Below, piece after piece: positions 28,068-37,328 of a stretch of 64,000 nt of DNA. Made by a program: the position numbers and the translations under genes. Each line of letters begins with the position of its first letter. Position 1 is the stretch's first letter. The DNA lies in the NCBI GenBank assembly GCA_963706755.1, contig CAVPNH010000021.1, forward strand, positions 1 to 64,000, in the 5' to 3' direction. The notes under the pieces are model-generated. The model saw nothing but the letters and a program-made list of their open reading frames with translations. It had not been told where the DNA came from and did no database searches. Source of the stretch: RPQJ01 sp963706755 (lineage in GTDB: Bacteria; Pseudomonadota; Gammaproteobacteria; Steroidobacterales; Steroidobacteraceae).

Positions 28068-29477
28068 GTGCTACCCGTCGTCGCTCTGGTCGGGCGCCCC
28101 AACGTCGGCAAGTCGACGCTCTTCAACGCGATGACGCGCACCCGCGACGCGCTGGTCGCGGACGTGCCGGGCCTGACGCGGGACCGCAAGTACGGCTATG
28201 CGCGGATCGGGCCGCGGCCCTGCGTCGTGGTGGACACTGGCGGGCTGGTCGAGGTCACGCAGGGCGTCGAGCGGCAGATGGCCGAGCAGACGCTCAAGGC
28301 GGTCGAGGAGGCCGACCGGGTGCTGCTGATCGTCGACGTGCGGCAGGGCTGCGTGCCCGCCGACCTGCACGTCGCGAACATCCTGCGGCGCAGCGGCAAG
28401 TCGGTGATCGTGGTCGGCAACAAGGCCGAGTCCCTCGACCCGGACATCGCGGGAGCTGATTTCCACCAGCTCGGGTTCGGCACGCCCGTGGCGATTTCCG
28501 CCTCTCACAAGGAGGGCATCGAAGACCTGCTGGAAGCCGCACTCGCCGGTCTGACGGCGGAGTCCGAGCAGCCGGGCGAGGTGGCGGCCGGGGAGGGCGA
28601 GATCCGCGTCGCGGTCGTCGGGCGCCCGAACGTCGGCAAGTCCACGCTCATCAATCGCCTGCTGGGCGAGGAGCGTCTCGTCACCTTCGACCAGCCGGGC
28701 ACGACGCGCGACGCGGTCTTCGTGCCCTTCGAGCGCGACGGCCAGAGGTACACGCTGATCGACACGGCGGGCGTGCGGCGGCGCGCGCGTGTGAGCGACG
28801 CCCTGGAGAAGTTCAGCATCGTCAAGACGCTGCAGGCCATCGAGGAGGCGAACGTCGTGATCGGCGTGCTCGACGCGCAGGACACGGTCGCGGAGCAGGA
28901 CGCGAGCCTGCTCGGCCTGATCAACGAGCAGGGCCGTGCGCTCGTCATTGCCGTCAACAAGTGGGACGGCATCGACCCATCGCAGCGCGACTCGATCCGT
29001 GACGGCGTGGACCTGCGCCTCGACTTCCTCGCCTATGCGCCGGTGCATTTCATCTCGGCCAGGCACGGCACGGGGGTGGGCGAGCTCATGACCTCCGTGC
29101 GTTCCGCCTACCAGGCGGCCATGAAGGAACTGCCGACCAAGGACCTGACCCGCGCGCTCGAGCAGGCGCTCGTCATGCACCAGCCGCCGCTGGTCCGCGG
29201 ACGACGCATCAAGCTGCGTTATGCGCACCAGGGCGGCCGCAACCCGCCGATCGTGGTGATCCACGGCAACCAGACTCAGCACGTGCCGGATACCTACCGG
29301 CGCTACCTCGAGAACCACTTCCGGCATGCGTTCCGGCTGAAGGGCACGCCGCTGCGCATCGAATTCCGTACCGACGACAATCCGTACTCGGGCCGGCGCA
29401 ACGAGCTGAACCCGCGGCAGCAGCGCAAGCGCGGGCGCCTGATCAAGAACAGGCGCGCGGGGACCGGAAAGCGCTGA
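28068..29477 (+). CDS. der: Ribosome-assembly GTPase Der (EngA)
   Basis: A tandem GTPase needed for 50S subunit maturation. The start is GTG at 28068. The 469 residues contain two G domains, each with a P-loop GRPNVGKSTL (near residues 8-17 and ~185-194). The G4 motifs are NKAES (first domain) and NKWDG (second domain). The C-terminal KH-like domain ends in a basic tail (RQQRKRGRLIKNRRAGTGKR). First-domain NKAE in place of NKxD is a common Der variant. Last gene of the suhB-der block. Confidence 0.97.
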   Translation: MLPVVALVGRPNVGKSTLFNAMTRTRDALVADVPGLTRDRKYGYARIGPRPCVVVDTGGLVEVTQGVERQMAEQTLKAVEEADRVLLIVDVRQGCVPADLHVANILRRSGKSVIVVGNKAESLDPDIAGADFHQLGFGTPVAISASHKEGIEDLLEAALAGLTAESEQPGEVAAGEGEIRVAVVGRPNVGKSTLINRLLGEERLVTFDQPGTTRDAVFVPFERDGQRYTLIDTAGVRRRARVSDALEKFSIVKTLQAIEEANVVIGVLDAQDTVAEQDASLLGLINEQGRALVIAVNKWDGIDPSQRDSIRDGVDLRLDFLAYAPVHFISARHGTGVGELMTSVRSAYQAAMKELPTKDLTRALEQALVMHQPPLVRGRRIKLRYAHQGGRNPPIVVIHGNQTQHVPDTYRRYLENHFRHAFRLKGTPLRIEFRTDDNPYSGRRNELNPRQQRKRGRLIKNRRAGTGKR

Positions 29478-29573
29478 ACGCCCGCCCGGGTGCCCGCGGC
29501 GCTAATAACCAGCGCTTCTGACGCGCTATCCTCTCGCACTTGTTCGGAGGAGAGGCGGGCATAGACTGCCCGC

Positions 29574-30725
29574 ATGGCCATGGCACTCGCGCGCACGCCC
29601 CCGTCCTCAGCCACGTCCGACCTGCCCGCGCGCAGGCTGGCGCGGCTTGCTGCGCCGCTCGGCATGTACCGCGGCGGGGTCGTCGAGCACCCGGTGGTCG
29701 CCTACGAGTGCTGGGGTCGGCTGAACGCGGCGCGGGACAACGCGATCGTGATCTTCACCGGCCTGTCGCCCTCGGCCCACGCGGCTTCGTCGCCGGACGA
29801 CCCGCGGCCGGGCTGGTGGGAGACCATGATCGGCGAGGGCCGGCCGCTCGACACCCGCCGGTTCTTCGTCGTTTGCATCAATTCGCTCGGGAGCCCCTAC
29901 GGTTCCTCGAGCCCTGCCTCCATCGATCCGGCGACCGGCCTGCCCTACGGCATCGGCTTTCCGGAGATTGCAGTCGAGGACATCGCCGCCGCGGGCCGCG
30001 AGGCCTTGCGCAGCCTCGGCATCGAGCGCATCGCCGCGCTGATCGGGCCGTCGCTGGGTGGCATGGTCGTGCTCGCCTACTGCGCGCTGTTCCCCGGCGA
30101 GGTCGAGAACCTCGTGACCATCTCGGGTGCGACGCACGCCACTCCGTTCGCGATCGCGCTGCGCTCGCTGCAGCGGGAAATGGTGCGCAGCGACCCGTCC
30201 TGGCGCGGCGGAAACTACCAGCCGGGCAGGGGGCCGCGCCTCGGCCTGCGCCTCGCGCGCAAGCTCGGCACGATCACCTACCGCTCGCAGCAGGAGTGGG
30301 ACGAGCGATTCGGCCGCCGGCGGGTGCCTGAGACGGCAGGATTGTCGGGCGATTTCCGGCCGCAGTTCGAGGTCGAGGCCTACCTCGAGCACCAGGCGCT
30401 GCGCTTCGCCGACCTCTTCGACGCCAACGCCTACCTCTACCTGTCCCGCGCCATGGACCAGTTCGACCTCGCCGAACACGGCGGCGGGTCCCTCGCCGCG
30501 GCGTTCGACCGCATCAAAGTCAGGCGCTCGCTGGTGATCGGCGTCGAGACCGACATGCTCTTTCCGGTCGCCCAGCAGCGCGAGATCGCGGACCACCTGC
30601 GGGCCGCGGGCGGATCCGTCGAATACCACGCCTTCCCCTCGCTGCAGGGCCACGATGCGTTCCTGAGCGACCTTGCGAGGTTCGAGCCCGCGATCGGAGG
30701 ATTCGTGAGGGGAATCGGAGGGTAG
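29574..30725 (+). CDS. MetX-type L-serine/homoserine O-acyltransferase
   Basis: An alpha/beta-hydrolase acyltransferase of 383 residues that activates serine or homoserine for sulfur incorporation. The nucleophile elbow is GPSLGGM (Ser160), and the triad partners are probably Asp in GVETDMLFP and His in QGHDAFLSD. The oxyanion region reads FTGLSPSAHA. Members of the MetX fold can be homoserine acetyl-, homoserine succinyl- or serine succinyltransferases. NSLGSPYGSSSPASIDPATG differs from classical acetyltransferases, so I leave the substrate open; the xanthomonad serine O-succinyltransferase type is a good candidate. The first codons hold two possible ATGs (29574 and 29580). It ends at a heptamer repeat. 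Confidence 0.8.
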   Translation: MAMALARTPPSSATSDLPARRLARLAAPLGMYRGGVVEHPVVAYECWGRLNAARDNAIVIFTGLSPSAHAASSPDDPRPGWWETMIGEGRPLDTRRFFVVCINSLGSPYGSSSPASIDPATGLPYGIGFPEIAVEDIAAAGREALRSLGIERIAALIGPSLGGMVVLAYCALFPGEVENLVTISGATHATPFAIALRSLQREMVRSDPSWRGGNYQPGRGPRLGLRLARKLGTITYRSQQEWDERFGRRRVPETAGLSGDFRPQFEVEAYLEHQALRFADLFDANAYLYLSRAMDQFDLAEHGGGSLAAAFDRIKVRRSLVIGVETDMLFPVAQQREIADHLRAAGGSVEYHAFPSLQGHDAFLSDLARFEPAIGGFVRGIGG

Positions 30726-30824
30726 CGGATAGCGGATAGCGGATAGCGGATAGCGGATAGTAAGAGGGTTGACGCTGCCAGCCCTTCCTTTTCCTACTAT
30801 CCGCTATCCGCTAGTCACTATCCG
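30726..30824. repeat. Heptamer CGGATAG array with inverted counterpart
   Basis: Five perfect head-to-tail copies of CGGATAG occupy 30726-30760, starting right after the metX-like stop codon. The complement CTATCCG appears at 30797-30803, 30804-30810 and 30818-30824, with a diverged unit between. The two arms can fold into a long hairpin with a ~36-base loop, positioned between two convergent genes. The right arm overlaps the last codons of the M23 peptidase gene. It is likely to stop transcription from both sides. Confidence 0.8.
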
Positions 30825-31710
30825 CTTTCTCTCCGGCCTCCAGCAGCAGCGCCGGATCCACCATCGCCCGATTGAGTGCCACGCCCCAGTGCAGGTGCGG
30901 CCCGGTCGCGCGTCCCGTCGAGCCGACCAGTCCGAGGACCTCGCCGGTCGAGATCTCCTGGCCGGGCTTCACGTCGATTCGGCTCATGTGGCAGTACATG
31001 GTCACGACGCCCTCGCCGTGGTCGAGGAACACGGTATTGCCATTGAAGAAGAAATCGCCCGTGTCCAGCACCCGTCCGGAGGCGGGCGCCTGGATCGGCG
31101 CACCGGCGGGTGCGGCGATGTCCATGCCGCTGTGGGGATTGCGCGCCTCGCCGTTGAAGAAGCGACGCAGGCCGAAGCTGCTCGATCGCTCGCCGCCGAC
31201 CGGCGGGCGCATGCGGAAGTCCGGAATCCTGCCGGGCGTGTAGGCCCCGAGCGCCGCTTCGATGCGGCCGCGCTCCCGCTCGATGCGCGCGAGGTCCTGT
31301 GCGTCGGGATTCACCTGGTGCTCGTTCTTCACCTCGAGGCGCTGCTCGGCGTATTTCTTGTCCCCGACATCGAAGCTGACCGCGCGTCCAGGGGGCGCCT
31401 TGTCCCGCTCGCGGGCGGGCACAAAGGTCGCGGATTGCGGGCCCGGCTTCGTGTCGAGGGGAATGCCGATGACGGCGACCCAGCCCTGCGTCGCGAGCAG
31501 CACCGGCGCGCGGTGGCCGTTGAAGTACACCTCGCCCGGCATCGCGCCTGCGGCGCCGAGTTCGACGATGGCGATGCCTCCCGGGACCCGGCTCTGTTCG
31601 GGGAGATCGACGGCGGCCGAGGCGCGGCCCGCGGCGAGCGCGACGCACAGGAGCGCCGGCCAGGTCGCGCGGTGGTGCCGGGACACCGTGCCCTGCGCGC
31701 GCGACTTCAT
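30811..31710 (-). CDS. M23-family metallopeptidase (periplasmic)
   Basis: A zinc peptidase of 299 residues that likely cleaves or regulates peptidoglycan cross-links, as LytM/MepM proteins do. The start ATG at 31710 gives a basic N-terminus and the signal core ATWPALLCVALAAGRASA. A beta-rich N-terminal domain is followed by the LytM domain, with zinc ligands in NPHSGMDIAAP (HxxxD) and GPHLHWGVALN (HxH). All ligand residues are present, so it should be catalytically competent. The start overlaps the xseA stop (ATGA), so it is coupled to xseA. The last four codons lie in the heptamer repeat. Confidence 0.88.
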   Translation of the reverse strand: MKSRAQGTVSRHHRATWPALLCVALAAGRASAAVDLPEQSRVPGGIAIVELGAAGAMPGEVYFNGHRAPVLLATQGWVAVIGIPLDTKPGPQSATFVPARERDKAPPGRAVSFDVGDKKYAEQRLEVKNEHQVNPDAQDLARIERERGRIEAALGAYTPGRIPDFRMRPPVGGERSSSFGLRRFFNGEARNPHSGMDIAAPAGAPIQAPASGRVLDTGDFFFNGNTVFLDHGEGVVTMYCHMSRIDVKPGQEISTGEVLGLVGSTGRATGPHLHWGVALNRAMVDPALLLEAGEKADSD

Positions 31711-33107
31711 TCTGCGCTGCCGGTGCTTTCGTCGTGCACCGGGGTGGCCGAGATGACCGTGGCGCTCACGCGGCCGCGCGCGAGCCGCGCCTCGATCCTG
31801 TCGCCTGGAGCGAGCGCAGAAGCATTCTGGACGACGTGGCCCGCGGCGTCGGCGACGATGGCATAGCCTCGGTCGAGGGTGGCGAGCGGGCTTACGGCGT
31901 GCAGCGTGCGCGCGGCGAGGTCGAACCGACCGCGAGTGCCGGCCAGCCGTGCGCGCCCGGCGGCGGCGAGCGCGCGCGAGGCCGAGTCGAGGCGAACGCG
32001 CTGCGCCTGCACGCGCAGGGCCGGCGAAGCCTTGAAGAGCAGGGTTGCGACGGTCCTGGCGCGGGTCCGGGCGCCCTCCATCCGCGAACGCAGGGCGAGC
32101 CGAAGCCGGGCCTCGAGTTCGTCCAGCCGCTGGGCGTGGTGACGCAGGCGTACGCCGGGATGCCCGCGTGCCAGCCGCTGTTCCCGCACCCGAAGGCCGG
32201 AGGCGAGGTCCGCGATGCGCCGCCGCGCCGACTGGCGCAGCCGCCTTTCGCCGGCCGCGAATGCGCGCAACCATTCGGCGCGGTCCGGCACCACCCGCTC
32301 GGCCGCCCCGCTCGGCGTCGGCGCACGCAGGTCGGCCACGAGGTCGGCGATCGTGAAATCGGTCTCATGCCCCACGCCGCTCACGATCGGGATCGGGCAG
32401 GCGAACATCGCGCGCGCGACCGCCTCGTCGTTGAATGCCCAGAGGTCCTCGAGGGATCCGCCGCCGCGCGCGACGATCAGCACGTCGCAGTCGCGGCGTG
32501 CGGACGCGAGCCTGAGCGCCTGTGCGATCTCGCGCGGGGCGGATTCGCCCTGGACCGGGACCGGGTAGATGAGGACCGCCGCGGCCGGGAAACGCCGGCG
32601 CAGCACGTGGAGCACGTCCCGCAACGCGGCCCCCGTGGGCGAGGTGATGACGCCGATCCGGCCGGGCAGCCGGGGCAGGGCCTTCTTGTGCCGCTCGTCG
32701 AACAGGCCCTCGGCTGCGAGCTTGCGCTTCAGTTCCTCGAAGCGCCGGCGCAGGAGGCCTTCGCCGGCCTCCTCGAGGTGCTCTACGACGACCTGGAACT
32801 CGCCACGCGCTTCGTAGAGGCTGACCCGGCCCCGTGCCAGCACCTGGGACCCTTCGCGCACCGGGAAGCGCACCAGGAGGTTTCGCTGCCGGAACATGGC
32901 GCAGCGCACCTGCGCCGCCTCGTCCTTGAGCGAGAAGTACCAGTGCCCTGAGGACGGGCGCGAAAGATTGGAGATTTCGCCCTCGAGCCACACCGAGCCG
33001 AGCCCGCGCTCGAGCAGCATCCGCGCCTCCCGGTTGAGCCGGCTGATGCTGAAAATCTCGCGCGGTGGCGGGGGGTTGGGGCTCTCCTCGAACTGGGGGT
33101 CCTGCAT
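31707..33107 (-). CDS. xseA: Exodeoxyribonuclease VII large subunit
   Basis: Degrades single-stranded DNA into acid-soluble oligonucleotides together with XseB. The 466 residues start at the ATG at 33107 (MQDPQFEESP). The N-terminal OB-fold runs from FSISRLNREARMLLERGLGS. The catalytic domain contains GRIGVITSPTGAALRDVLHV, VLIVARGGGSLEDLWAFNDE and PIVSGVGHETDFTIADLVAD. The C-terminal coiled region is Arg-rich. It is divergent from guaB; xseB is not in the window. Confidence 0.95.
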   Translation of the reverse strand: MQDPQFEESPNPPPPREIFSISRLNREARMLLERGLGSVWLEGEISNLSRPSSGHWYFSLKDEAAQVRCAMFRQRNLLVRFPVREGSQVLARGRVSLYEARGEFQVVVEHLEEAGEGLLRRRFEELKRKLAAEGLFDERHKKALPRLPGRIGVITSPTGAALRDVLHVLRRRFPAAAVLIYPVPVQGESAPREIAQALRLASARRDCDVLIVARGGGSLEDLWAFNDEAVARAMFACPIPIVSGVGHETDFTIADLVADLRAPTPSGAAERVVPDRAEWLRAFAAGERRLRQSARRRIADLASGLRVREQRLARGHPGVRLRHHAQRLDELEARLRLALRSRMEGARTRARTVATLLFKASPALRVQAQRVRLDSASRALAAAGRARLAGTRGRFDLAARTLHAVSPLATLDRGYAIVADAAGHVVQNASALAPGDRIEARLARGRVSATVISATPVHDESTGSAE

Positions 33108-33160
33108 GGTGGCGCAGATCTTAGCTGGCCGGACCCGGGGCACAAGCGGCGTCACGCGGG

Positions 33161-33190
33161 TTTCCACGAAGCGCCCCTGACCGGTACAAT
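33161..33190 (+). promoter_or_regulatory. Candidate guaB promoter
   Basis: TTTCCA (33161-33166) and TACAAT (33185-33190), with an 18-base spacer, face guaB. The -10 lies 34 bases before the ATG. No PurR-like operator was recognised. Confidence 0.4.
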
Positions 33191-33223
33191 TGCCCGCTTC
33201 CTTTTTCAAGGCCGGGACATGCC

Positions 33224-34693
33224 ATGCTGCGCATCCTCGAGGAAGCCCTCACCTTCGACGACGTCCTGCTCGTTCCGGCCTATTCCGAGGTCCTGCCGCA
33301 CGAGGTGAGCCTCGGCACGCAGCTCACCCGGGGCATCCGCCTGAACCTGCCGCTGGTGTCCGCCGCAATGGACACCGTCACCGAGCAGCGCCTCGCGATC
33401 GCCATCGCCCAGGAGGGCGGCATCGGCATCGTGCACAAGAACATGAGCGCCGAGGCCCAGGCCCGGCACGTGGCGCGCGTCAAGCGCTTCGAGAGCGGCA
33501 TCATCCGCGACCCCATCACGGTGCGGCCGGACATGACGATCCGCGAGGTCATCGAGCTCACCCGCGCCAAGAACATCTCCGGGGTGCCGGTGGTGCGCGA
33601 TGGCAAGGCGGTCGGCATCGTCACGCACCGCGACCTGCGCTTCGAGACCAAGCTCGACGCGCCCGTCTCCTCCGTCATGACACCGCGCGAGCGGCTGGTG
33701 ACGGTGCGCGAGAACTCGCCCAAGGACACGGTGCTCGCGCTGCTGCACAAGCACCGCATCGAGAAGGTGCTCGTGATCGACGAGGACTTCGGCCTGAAGG
33801 GCATGATCACCGTCAAGGACTTCCAGAAGGCCACCGAGTTCCCGCGGGCCTGCAAGGACGAGCGCGGCGCCCTGCGCGTGGGCGCGGCGGTGGGCACGAG
33901 CCCGGATACGCTGGACCGCGTCGCGGCGCTGCGCGAGGCGGGCGTCGACGTCATCGTCGTGGACACGGCGCACGGCCACTCGCGCGGCGTGATCGAGATG
34001 GTGGCGAAGATCAAGGCGAAGTGGCCCGCGCAGCAGGTCATCGGCGGCAACATCGTCACGAAGGAGGCCGCGCTCGCGCTCGTGGACGCGGGCGCCGACG
34101 CGGTCAAGGTGGGCATCGGCCCGGGCTCGATCTGCACGACCCGCGTCATCGCGGGCGTCGGCGTTCCGCAGATCACGGCCGTGGCGAACGTCGCGGCGGC
34201 GCTCGCGCCGCACGGCGTGCCGCTCATCGCCGACGGCGGCATCCGCTTCTCGGGCGACGTGGCGAAGGCGATCGTGGCCGGCGCCTACTGCGTGATGATC
34301 GGTGGTCTGTTCGCGGGCACGGAGGAGTCCCCGGGCGAGGTCGAGCTCTACCAGGGCGCGTCGTACAAGTCCTACCGCGGCATGGGGTCGCTGGGTGCGA
34401 TGTCCCAGGCGCACGGCTCGCGCGACCGTTACTTCCAGGACACGACTTCGGAACTCGAGAAGCTCGTTCCGGAAGGCGTCGAGGGCCGGGTGCCCTACAA
34501 GGGCAGCATCGTGGCCATCCTCCACCAGCTGACCGGCGGACTGCGCGCCGCGATGGGCTACACGGGCAGCGGCAACATCGACCAGATGCGCACCGAGCCC
34601 CGGTTCGTGCGCATCACCGGCGCGGGCATGCGCGAGAGCCACGTGCACGACGTGACGATCACCAAGGAAGCGCCGAACTACCGTGTCCGCTGA
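33224..34693 (+). CDS. guaB: Inosine-5'-monophosphate dehydrogenase
   Basis: The NAD-dependent first step from IMP toward GMP. The 489 residues comprise a TIM barrel interrupted by a pair of CBS domains (about residues 95-205; DPITVRPDMTIREVIELTRA, APVSSVMTPRERLVTVRENS). The catalytic cysteine is in GPGSICTTRVIAGVG. The mobile flap and C-terminus (YKSYRGMGSLGAM, GLRAAMGYTGSGNI) are normal. It overlaps the guaA start by 11 bases, giving a guaB-guaA operon. Confidence 0.98.
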   Translation: MLRILEEALTFDDVLLVPAYSEVLPHEVSLGTQLTRGIRLNLPLVSAAMDTVTEQRLAIAIAQEGGIGIVHKNMSAEAQARHVARVKRFESGIIRDPITVRPDMTIREVIELTRAKNISGVPVVRDGKAVGIVTHRDLRFETKLDAPVSSVMTPRERLVTVRENSPKDTVLALLHKHRIEKVLVIDEDFGLKGMITVKDFQKATEFPRACKDERGALRVGAAVGTSPDTLDRVAALREAGVDVIVVDTAHGHSRGVIEMVAKIKAKWPAQQVIGGNIVTKEAALALVDAGADAVKVGIGPGSICTTRVIAGVGVPQITAVANVAAALAPHGVPLIADGGIRFSGDVAKAIVAGAYCVMIGGLFAGTEESPGEVELYQGASYKSYRGMGSLGAMSQAHGSRDRYFQDTTSELEKLVPEGVEGRVPYKGSIVAILHQLTGGLRAAMGYTGSGNIDQMRTEPRFVRITGAGMRESHVHDVTITKEAPNYRVR

Positions 34694-36284
34694 GCATCCG
34701 CCCGTCCGCCCGCCCGACATCCACGCGCACCGGATCCTGATCCTCGACTTCGGCGCGCAGTACACGCAGTTGATCGCGCGCCGCGTGCGCGAGTCCGGCG
34801 TCTACTGCGAGATCCACCCCTGGGACATGAGCGAGGCCGATGTGCGCGCGTTCGGCGCGCGTGGCGTGATCCTTTCGGGCGGGCCGGAGTCGGTGACGGA
34901 CGCGGAGCCCCCGCGTGCCCCGGCCTGCGTGTTCGAGGCGGGCGTGCCCGTGCTCGGCATCTGCTACGGCATGCAGACCATGGCGCAGCAGCTCGGCGGG
35001 CGCGTGACGCCGTCCGACCACCGCGAATTCGGCTACGCGCAGGTGACGGTGAAGGAACCCTGCCGGCTGCTCGACGGACTGCGCGACCACGCCGACGCCG
35101 AGGGGCGCCCGGTGCTCGATGTCTGGATGAGCCACGGTGACCGCGTCGACTCGCTGCCGCCCGGATTCAAGGCGGTGGCGGGCACGCAGAGCGCGCCGCT
35201 CGCCGCGATGGCGGACGAGGCGCGGCGCTTCTACGCCGTGCAGTTCCACCCCGAGGTCACGCACACGCTGCAGGGCGAGCGGCTGATCGAGCGCTTCGTG
35301 CGCGAGATCTGCGGCTGCGAGGCGCGCTGGGAGCCGGGCAACATCGCCTCCGATGCGATTGCGCGCGTGCGCGAGCAGGTGGGCGGCGACCGCGTGCTGC
35401 TGGGGCTGTCGGGCGGCGTGGATTCCTCGGTCGTGGCGGCGCTCCTGCACCGGGCGATCGGCGACCAGCTGGTGTGCGTGTTCGTGGATCACGGCCTGCT
35501 TCGCGAGGGCGAGGGCGACCAGGTGATGCGCACGCTCGGCGAGAACATGGGCGTGCGCGTGATCCGCGTGAACGCGGCCGCGCGTTTCCTGGGGGCGCTG
35601 AAGGGCGAGGCCGACCCCGAGCGCAAGCGCAAGATCATCGGGCGCCTGTTCGTCGAGGTGTTCGAGGAGGAGTCGCACAAGCTCGAAGGCGTGCGCTGGC
35701 TGGCGCAGGGTACGATCTACCCGGACGTGATCGAGTCGGCCGGCGCAAAGACCGGCAAGGCGCACGTCATCAAGTCGCACCACAACGTGGGCGGCCTGCC
35801 GGAGCAGATGAAGCTCGGGCTGGTCGAGCCGCTGCGCGAACTCTTCAAGGACGAAGTGCGGCGCCTGGGGCTGGAACTCGGCCTGCCGCGTGAAATGGTG
35901 TTCCGGCACCCGTTCCCGGGGCCGGGCCTCGGCGTGCGCATCCTGGGAGAGGTGTCGCAGGAATACGCCGATCTCCTGCGCAAGGCGGACCGGATCTTCA
36001 TCGACGAGCTGCGCGCGCACGGGCTCTACGACAAGACCAGCCAGGCGTTTGCCGTGTTCCTGCCGGTGCGCTCGGTCGCGGTGATGGGCGACGGCCGCCG
36101 CTACGACTACGTGATCGCGTTGCGCGCGGTGGAGACCGTGGACTTCATGACGGCGCGCTGGGCGCGGCTGCCTTATGAGTTTCTCGACCTCTGTGCGCGG
36201 CGCATCATCAACGAGGTCAAGGGAATCTCGCGGGTCACCTATGACATCTCCGGGAAACCGCCCGCGACGATCGAGTGGGAGTAG
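34683..36284 (+). CDS. guaA: GMP synthase (glutamine-hydrolysing)
   Basis: Aminates XMP to GMP using glutamine. The GTG start at 34683 lies inside guaB. The 533 residues contain a class I glutamine amidotransferase domain (ILILDFGAQYTQL; nucleophile Cys94 in GICYGMQTM; AVQFHPEVTHT), the PP-loop ATP pyrophosphatase (LLGLSGGVDSSVVAAL) and the C-terminal dimerisation domain ending in TIEWE and TAG. The last 14 bases before the stop are repeated 5.8 kb downstream, where the same reading (IEWE then TGA) recurs. The present guaA end may therefore have been rebuilt by integration. Confidence 0.98.
   Translation: MSAEHPPVRPPDIHAHRILILDFGAQYTQLIARRVRESGVYCEIHPWDMSEADVRAFGARGVILSGGPESVTDAEPPRAPACVFEAGVPVLGICYGMQTMAQQLGGRVTPSDHREFGYAQVTVKEPCRLLDGLRDHADAEGRPVLDVWMSHGDRVDSLPPGFKAVAGTQSAPLAAMADEARRFYAVQFHPEVTHTLQGERLIERFVREICGCEARWEPGNIASDAIARVREQVGGDRVLLGLSGGVDSSVVAALLHRAIGDQLVCVFVDHGLLREGEGDQVMRTLGENMGVRVIRVNAAARFLGALKGEADPERKRKIIGRLFVEVFEEESHKLEGVRWLAQGTIYPDVIESAGAKTGKAHVIKSHHNVGGLPEQMKLGLVEPLRELFKDEVRRLGLELGLPREMVFRHPFPGPGLGVRILGEVSQEYADLLRKADRIFIDELRAHGLYDKTSQAFAVFLPVRSVAVMGDGRRYDYVIALRAVETVDFMTARWARLPYEFLDLCARRIINEVKGISRVTYDISGKPPATIEWE
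36269..36282 (+). other. Left attachment-site candidate (guaA 3' end)
   Basis: GATCGAGTGGGAGT covers the last codons of guaA (IEWE). The identical 14-mer occurs at 42056-42069 in the same orientation. Both are preceded by GA-pyrimidine, extending the similarity to 17 bases with one mismatch. Confidence 0.6.
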
Positions 36285-36289
36285 GGGGA

Positions 36290-36479
36290 GGGCGCAAGGC
36301 CCCCACGAGCAACGCCCGCAGCGCTTTCCCGTCGTCGCGCAGTCGACAGCGGCCGATGCGGACTCACGTCCCGATCGGCCCACCGTCAGCGCGCCGATGC
36401 CGCCCAGCACCAGAACGCGCCGCGCTGGGTCCGAGAATTCGTGGATGGACGGGTTGGCGCTGCGGTTGCTGTCGTCCAT
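36290..36479 (-). pseudogene. PhoX-like phosphatase remnant (N-terminus only)
   Basis: An ATG at 36479 opens MDDSNRSANPSIHEFSDPAR, followed by RVLVLGGIGALTVG. This resembles the N-terminus and twin-arginine-like export signal of PhoX/DUF839 phosphatases. After ~60 residues the similarity stops and the frame runs into the antisense of guaA at the island's left border, so only a fragment remains. The match is from memory of the family and moderate at best. Confidence 0.35.
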
Positions 36480-36529
36480 CCACTCGAAATCTTTGGCAAT
36501 CAACCAAACCCTTGCGGCAGCGAAACTTT

Positions 36530-37099
36530 CTACTTCACTTCCACGATGTTTCCCATCTTCCAGGAGCGATCGAAGAAAGCCTTCGTGGGTGAGTACCAGC
36601 GGAAGTAGGCGAAGAAGCCCTTTTCCGGATTGGTCTGGATCCAGTTGGCGTCGGGGACACCGCCCGGCTTCTTCGGGGAGAACACGAGGCGCACGGAGCC
36701 GTCCTTGTTCTTGACGAGCGGCTGGCGGCTGTTGACCTCGGTCTTGCCTTGGCGGTTCACGATCATGCAGCGCGTGTCGTTGTCGTAGAGGACGACCGAC
36801 CAGAAGTTCAGCATCGGCACGTCCCGGGGCACGACCAATTCGCAGGCCTTGCCGCCGTCCAGCCACTTGCCGGCGTCGTCCTTGTACGACGCGAGGTACT
36901 GGATTCCGGCGTCGACGAGGTTCTGCGTACTCGCCTCGGTGACCGTGATCGCCTCGTACGTGTAGGCGGTGCGCGCGTCGATCTCCATGTGGCTCTTCGC
37001 CATCTGGTCGAGCGGGCTCTGCATAAAGAGGATGCTCGGCGAGCGTTGGTGTCGATTGCCCGATGCAGCCTCGCCGTCGAAGAAGCCCGACCGTCGCAA
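36530..37099 (-). pseudogene. Truncated DUF1254/DUF1214 protein (C-terminal part)
   Basis: The C-terminal ~150 residues match the DUF1214 domain: MEIDARTAYTYEAITVTEAS, PRDVPMLNFWSVVLYDNDTR, ANWIQTNPEKGFFAYFRWYS and the ending KMGNIVEVK. Full-length family members carry a DUF1254 domain first and are ~450 residues long. Here the open frame starts only ~40 residues before DUF1214, and those residues (MRRSGFFDGEAASGNRHQRS) are not recognisable. I regard it as a decayed gene, though a short domain protein is possible. Its function in intact form is unknown. Confidence 0.6.
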
Positions 37100-37328
37100 G
37101 CCGGCTGCGACGATCCAAAGCGGTTCCCACGATCCGTCCCGCTCGACGCGGACTTTTTCCCGCTGACATCGTGTGAAAGTGAGGTGATCAGGCGACCATG
37201 CTGACTATCGCTGACTTTCACGTACCGCGTGCGCCCCGGGGCAAGGCGCAGGAGGCCACCGCCCCGGTCCGACCCCTGCGCTCCGCGGCTCCAGGGTCCT
37301 GACCGAGGCGGACGGGCCTGTGGGGCGC

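Noticed and set aside
30726..30824. Possible CRISPR array
   Set aside because: Repeat units are 7 bases with no spacers and no cas genes anywhere in the window.
34659..37169. Long minus-strand open frame of about 836 codons opposite guaA
   Set aside because: It is the antisense shadow of guaA in GC-rich DNA; no recognised domain appears in it.
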